From contig JAHLKD010000033.1 of the NCBI GenBank assembly GCA_025526935.1, positions 368,139 to 432,138 of the forward strand: 64,000 nt of DNA. The letters are read 5' to 3'. The stretch's first letter is position 1. Each line of letters begins with the position of its first letter. This DNA comes from Cladochytrium replicatum. Its lineage: Eukaryota > Chytridiomycota > Chytridiomycetes > Cladochytriales > Cladochytriaceae. The notes under the pieces were generated by a model. That model was not told the DNA's origin. It worked only from the letters and a program-made list of their open reading frames with translations, and did no database searches. Positions 58,501 through 64,000 of this stretch are shown here, piece after piece. The position numbers were made by a program, and so were the translations under genes.

Positions 58501-59917
58501 TGCAACGGCATTTAGGGTATTCGAAGAGATGAAGGCGCGCAAATACATTCCAGCGCCATCTGTCTACTTTTCATTGATCCGGAAGTTCATGTCAATGCCA
58601 ACAAGCGATGGGATGGTGCAGGCATCCGCACTATACGAAGAGATGATGGAAACACTGATTCAGTCTCGTGAGGACCGGAAGCGCACACAAGGAAAGAGGA
58701 AGTTCTTCAACGTGTCGCACGAGCTTTTAGCGCTGTTGCTCACCCGTTTCGCAGAACTGGGATGGGGAGAATGGTGTGTGTGCGTAATGAACGACAGCTT
58801 GCATCACCTTGGAGTGCTTGTCGACGAAGAGACTCGGACGGCAGTTTACGGATATCTCATGAATGCTTCATCCGACTCCGCTGAAGTTTCCGACGGGAGC
58901 GATGAGGGCTTGGCACAACCTGTCGCTTTCTTGTCTGCTGGGTTTGATGGACGACAAGTTGCAGGCAGGATTCCGTTGGGGAAAATGTCACCTCTTCCAA
59001 TGCGCCGACCATTTTCTTTCCAGACCCTTTCGTATGACTTCCGGATCAAAGAGTCTGTTGCCCGTGGCTCATTATGGGACGACAGTGAGACCAGTAATGG
59101 GTCATGCGATGTTCACTTTGCATGGATCTTTGCACTTTCCGTGCGAGCTGGTGCAAGCAAGGACATGAACTTTCTATTGCAATTTTTTGAGAATCTGAGC
59201 CAATCTGGAGAGTTCGAGCGGATGGCGAGACTGTGGATGTATCTGGTCGGGAAGATGTCACCTCCTGTGGTTCCGGACGCAAATCGCGAAGTGAAGGACG
59301 TTGACCGTTCACCTGCCTTTCAACTCAAACAATTGCATTCCACCGAAGAATCTCATGCGCGGCCAATCACTCCACGGAGTTTTTGGGAAGAACCTAGTGG
59401 GACACAATCCAGCGACGAACCAATTGAGTGCCTGTACGAGCTAGTTCGAGGATATATACCTCCGAGATTGCTTGATACGATATTGCGCAAGTGCGGTCTG
59501 AGCGGGAGTGTGCAACTGGCAAGGCGGCTTTGGCGTGCTTTGGTTGACAGAGAGATGGAAGGATTTGGGCTCAAAGAAAGCTTGGGACAGCCTAATCTGG
59601 AAGACCAAATATCAATTGAAGGGCACCTTTGGACATATGCGCAAGTTCTCTTCTGGTGGGAGAGTTGGGATGATCTGTTCTTGGCGGCGACGGACGATAT
59701 GCGGAAGTTGCGAATGCTGGAGAACTCACTCGACATGGAATCAGGATATGGATACAAGGTGTTGAGGGACATTTGCGACACGTTAGCCCGAAGGAAGAAC
59801 TTTGGGGTTATTGAGAGGATTTTGGAGTATTGGGACCCATTGTGCCCTGATGTGGTGGTGATAGTAAGGAATGACCTGGACCAGAAGACTACGAGTAACT
59901 TAAACATAGAAGAATAA
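55559..59917 (+). CDS. Giant pentatricopeptide repeat (PPR) protein
   Basis: Intronless frame of 1,452 residues from the ATG at 55559. The N-terminus is basic and hydroxylated (SSPACRRFYILWHTAF), consistent with mitochondrial import. PPR motifs are clear in the middle: FNMVMKAHVLDRNLPAAEKL, TLFNILIDAFARRGDLANAL, KFTYTILMSVLFRELRIEQA, VTYTSILRTYLRFDDYRSVL and TYHAVIKAMARSGNVSGVID. Others are more diverged, and acidic/Ser-rich inserts separate the blocks. PPR proteins bind single-stranded RNA in mitochondria for processing, stability or translation. The large size and lack of introns stand out beside intron-rich neighbours. The specific RNA target cannot be read from here. Confidence 0.92.
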   Translation: MSSPACRRFYILWHTAFATPTRFIHSHHGVQISFQSYQTDRTFGSIVPTRVFETCVLLRDDSIPAHCTEKEIRSYNRCTSCRKLVHRPFARTFHSSREQNFPRVTSINDLDHSFGEIPNLSSRGAACGEAFRGDEGFSTSSFTEPRTPDEVCEQIEHLLSLIDSSTALHSEGTWLQLQLWFLIRGHTSIVYSHSADGPTIDDRLNLLDRCLDAILKIFNTCHQYKTQLRKLPPLEAERKLRSECGKFAVYYAKLSPPLITEDPAFYERIAALYEFLECRGWDKQSDSHIWGAIAAYVKTRNWDKLLCCVQQLMSKSVSRPNSSGSSTELIPMDPKSGDSPFDSPKKYPDSVTSPEVTEGLIKASETLLSPVGISRRVSITEEDFEDEISAQLLHQGGNDTSDERGHRWSTVKLVGLGVLALVRMGKVESGLQMVQAYHAQPSHGFLEPATYDILIKALISKMDIDRALEIYFTMRRLEPSGTPAPSTLGVLVSALSTFVTRSSSTVSESSDEESNAELEKHRVALDGLQTFLEDRGIDSEVDLPFLAGVVEGFCKCNNVEMALRFLERITDLVVTQKSLADQDDDPVTLTRNVKGERLLGHVYAVVTKSLIERDDDVVHATRLMAELEKRGVNRTLPLYTILMRTYLRRRQPKSVLNLYDDLRANPSSRPHLNQSIFNMVMKAHVLDRNLPAAEKLFEELVNSNFVPTLPTISTMMTAFARSEEVQQALDIYYRMIVEPGRIKPDRTLFNILIDAFARRGDLANALKWFDELILHNMRPDKFTYTILMSVLFRELRIEQAEEWYTRVFTGDVQPDVVTFSLKIYQTQMAWINSSGGMDDARGHMDLDEGLSAGFQEVVQPLLDQMLSLGIQPNAVTYTSILRTYLRFDDYRSVLNLFSQMIASGIRPDAQTYHAVIKAMARSGNVSGVIDLYDSLMEPYRMGWSRGSTIDNEGRVMQESPVEPDGALFAIVVDTAARFGRLATAFRVFEEMKARKYIPAPSVYFSLIRKFMSMPTSDGMVQASALYEEMMETLIQSREDRKRTQGKRKFFNVSHELLALLLTRFAELGWGEWCVCVMNDSLHHLGVLVDEETRTAVYGYLMNASSDSAEVSDGSDEGLAQPVAFLSAGFDGRQVAGRIPLGKMSPLPMRRPFSFQTLSYDFRIKESVARGSLWDDSETSNGSCDVHFAWIFALSVRAGASKDMNFLLQFFENLSQSGEFERMARLWMYLVGKMSPPVVPDANREVKDVDRSPAFQLKQLHSTEESHARPITPRSFWEEPSGTQSSDEPIECLYELVRGYIPPRLLDTILRKCGLSGSVQLARRLWRALVDREMEGFGLKESLGQPNLEDQISIEGHLWTYAQVLFWWESWDDLFLAATDDMRKLRMLENSLDMESGYGYKVLRDICDTLARRKNFGVIERILEYWDPLCPDVVVIVRNDLDQKTTSNLNIEE

Positions 59918-59950
59918 AGGAATATTTTGCTAAGCGATATATTGATCCAG

Positions 59951-60598
59951 TTAGATCCCACTTGAAATCAAGCTTCCAACCTTTTTGTATCCTTTGGGAA
60001 TCTCGTAACGAGGAGGAATATCTGCCACCAATCGAAGAGAAACGAGTTCCTTCACGCCTAAAATGCGTCCAGCGACTGAAGCCTCGATAGGCTTGTAGAC
60101 AACCTGATGCCTCTTCTTAAAGCCCAGCGACTCGACGACCCGTCTAGTTTTCCATGGCAAACCAACAACACCCCGACGCAAAGTAATTTCGTAGTAGCGG
60201 GGCTCTGCTTTGACTTCAGTAGTGTCTTTCGGTCTGAAAGTTGTCGGGAGGGGAATAGCCGTTTGCGTGTCGGTGATGTGTCGCTGAGGTTTTGGTGGCC
60301 GGAAAGCAAACTGTCGCCACGATTTTCGAGGTTCTTCGACCGATGACTTTGCAGCCTTCTCCGCTGAGAGTGCCTTTGCGCGCTCAACTTTGTGATCGGG
60401 AAGTTGACCTAGCGGTTTGATCAAGGGTTGTGGCAGCTCTCTCAGATCGGACTCAGACGGCGGTTGGTAGTGCGGGGCGGGACGGGCCTTCACTCTCGGA
60501 AAGAGAGATGCATTTGTCGACGAGAACGAGCGCACGAAAGACGAATACGGGGCGACCGGAAGGGCTGTCCTACGAGCACCAAAAGTCAACGCGAGCAT
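59951..60598 (-). CDS. MRPL33: Mitochondrial large-subunit ribosomal protein uL30m
   Basis: Single exon of 215 residues from the ATG at 60598. The first ~30 residues are a mitochondrial-type presequence (Arg/Ser-rich, RSFSSTNASLF). The C-terminal ~75 residues are the uL30 domain: YYEITLRRGVVGLPWKTRRV, ESLGFKKRHQVVYKP, then VAGRILGVKELV. The middle ~100 residues are a longer, Lys/Pro-rich linker than in bacteria. It is convergent with the PPR gene (33 bp apart) and divergent from the AGC kinase. Confidence 0.88.
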   Translation of the reverse strand: MLALTFGARRTALPVAPYSSFVRSFSSTNASLFPRVKARPAPHYQPPSESDLRELPQPLIKPLGQLPDHKVERAKALSAEKAAKSSVEEPRKSWRQFAFRPPKPQRHITDTQTAIPLPTTFRPKDTTEVKAEPRYYEITLRRGVVGLPWKTRRVVESLGFKKRHQVVYKPIEASVAGRILGVKELVSLRLVADIPPRYEIPKGYKKVGSLISSGI

Positions 60599-60889
60599 TT
60601 TGACTGCCCTTTTCGTAGGGTAAGCGATGGTTGTAAAAATAAAATAAAATATATATAATTAAATTGAAATGAAAATGTGGCTGGAGCGGGGCTGCGGAAA
60701 CTCTTAAGTTTTGGGGAGTGTTTCATACGAGACCCAGAGACAAACAGACGCCCAGCTGACTGTTGACCTATTGGAACCTGCCGGAACGCACCTCCTGTAC
60801 TTGGCGATAACTTATTGGTATACATGCATCAATGGCTACTGGGAGGCGAATTACTAATCGTTTGACGGAATGGGAATAATTTCACAGCA
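60599..60889. promoter_or_regulatory. Bidirectional promoter, uL30m and Sch9-like kinase
   Basis: 291 bp between two divergent starts. An A/T-rich block (about 60638-60680, with AAAATAAAATATATATAATT) could serve as a shared promoter element. Function is inferred. Confidence 0.4.
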
Positions 60890-63077
<2,188 letters not shown>

Positions 63078-63731
63078 AGTTCTCATCTCTGACCTTTGCT
63101 CTCCTTTGCTACGGACACTGTTCTAAATTGCTTGCACACTGGTGCATTCCTCATTTCATTTCTGAAGATTGGCTTTATATGTGTGCGGAGTTTTGTTGCT
63201 GCATTTCTCAGTTAACTCTTTTGCCGCCACTACTATTGATTTTTGTTATGCAGTTGCCCACAACTTATTGTTTTCTTCCCTTTTGCTTGGTAAGCGGAAA
63301 CAATAAGTGGTTGTTTTGTTAAGAACCAACATGTCCCTCATTATTTTTGAATGTTAACAAGCTATCGCACAACACATTCACTCAGGACTAATCAGAATCT
63401 TAATTTGGTCCACAGTTTGCTCATACGCGTTGGGATATACACTTTTAATTCCATAGTTCCCTGGTGATTCCTTGTGTGACTTGGGGATACGACCATATAA
63501 GGAAGGTATTCAGGTTTGGAAATCTCGAAGTTCGCCATCAACTGCAGCAAATACAAGTTCTCGATAGCACACACTGCCTACGCCTCACATATTGCTCCAA
63601 GCACTACATTAGCAAGAAAAACATCGATTCTATTACCAAACCACTCCAAAAGATAGGGTTAGTCCGATCAGAAACATGGACCAAGTGCCTAACAGGGAAT
63701 GTTAATAACATTTGGACGAACCATCCAACGT
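63078..63731. other. Subtelomeric gene-free stretch
   Basis: 3' flank of the kinase and unique subtelomeric sequence. The open frame at 63464-63733 has no recognisable domain. Confidence 0.55.
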
Positions 63732-63837
63732 GAATTTATTTACCATGGACAGACTGTCCAACCCGAATTTATTAGCCGCAGACAGACTGTCCGAAACGAA
63801 TGTATTAGCCGCAGACAGACTGTCCGAAACGAATGTA
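63732..63837 (+). repeat. 33-bp subtelomeric satellite
   Basis: Three head-to-tail 33-bp units (63732-63764, 63765-63797, 63798-63830), then the first seven bases of a fourth, GAATGTA, before telomere repeats begin. Each unit contains ACAGACTGTCC, and the last two units differ at one base. Confidence 0.9.
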
Positions 63838-64000
63838 GGGTTAGTTAGGGTTAGTTAGGGTTAGTTAGGGTTAGTTAGGGTTAGTTAGGGTTAGTTAGGG
63901 TTAGTTAGGGTTAGTTAGGGTTAGTTAGGGTTAGTTAGGGTTAGTTAGGGTTAGTTAGGGTTAGTTAGGGTTAGTTAGGGTTAGTTAGGGTTAGTTAGGG
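63838..64000 (+). repeat. Telomere array of TTAGTTAGGG
   Basis: After GGG at 63838-63840, sixteen perfect copies of the 10-bp unit TTAGTTAGGG fill 63841-64000 to the end of the window. The G-rich strand runs 5' to 3' towards the end, as expected for a right chromosome end. The unit is canonical TTAGGG with an added TTAG. Confidence 0.93.

Noticed and set aside
59353-59961. 202-codon minus-strand frame under the PPR gene
   Set aside because: Antisense to a clear PPR coding region, with no family signature of its own.

Overview
The window looks like the right-hand end of a chromosome from a zoosporic (chytrid-type) fungus. The genes are eukaryotic, with many short GT-AG introns of about 45-65 nt. 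They include fungal hallmarks: a C2-domain AGC kinase of the Sch9 type, a class I histone deacetylase, a secreted M28 leucine aminopeptidase and a MUP1-like permease. A very large PAS-containing membrane protein of the TmcB/TmcC ('tiny macrocysts') type points to chytrids in particular; that assignment is inference. The last 160 bp are a perfect array of the 10-bp unit TTAGTTAGGG, G-rich strand towards the end, directly after a 33-bp subtelomeric satellite. The sequence therefore appears to run into a telomere whose repeat differs from canonical TTAGGG.

Layout. 0.7-1.5 kb: decayed unrecognised gene. 2.0-7.3 kb: three seven-helix membrane proteins, two of them a divergent paralogous pair. 7.9-13.6 kb: the 1,620-residue TmcB-like sensor. 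15.5-20.5 kb: two unrecognised genes and the aminopeptidase, all on the minus strand. 21.1-25.2 kb: a Laa2-like AP-1 accessory gene broken by a 44-bp tandem duplication, then an intact RPD3. 25.2-37.1 kb: a nested inverted and direct duplication. It holds four intact copies of a small two-exon coiled-coil gene (orientations - + - +), a decayed second RPD3, older RPD3-tail remnants and two copies of a broken cyclic-nucleotide-binding gene.

37.5-38.5 kb: ribosomal protein eS8, with a telomere-repeat-like element just upstream. 39-41 kb: a zinc-type macrodomain fused to a SirTM sirtuin, so writer and eraser of ADP-ribosylation sit in one polypeptide. 41.2-42.4 kb: AIF/FSP1-like pseudogene. 42.7-49.5 kb: flavin monooxygenase, TauD-type dioxygenase and MUP1-like permease, possibly a small uptake/oxidation cluster. 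49.9-51.2 kb: triosephosphate isomerase with an Ala/Pro-rich N-terminal extension. 51.7-53.2 kb: truncated beta-lactamase-like and SDH1 remnants. 55.6-63.1 kb: a giant intronless PPR protein, mitochondrial uL30 and the Sch9-like kinase, followed by gene-free subtelomere.

Gene models were spliced by hand from splice sites, open frames and family motifs. The spliced lengths of all multi-exon models with stated residue counts are multiples of three. No rRNA, tRNA, CRISPR array or intact transposon was seen.
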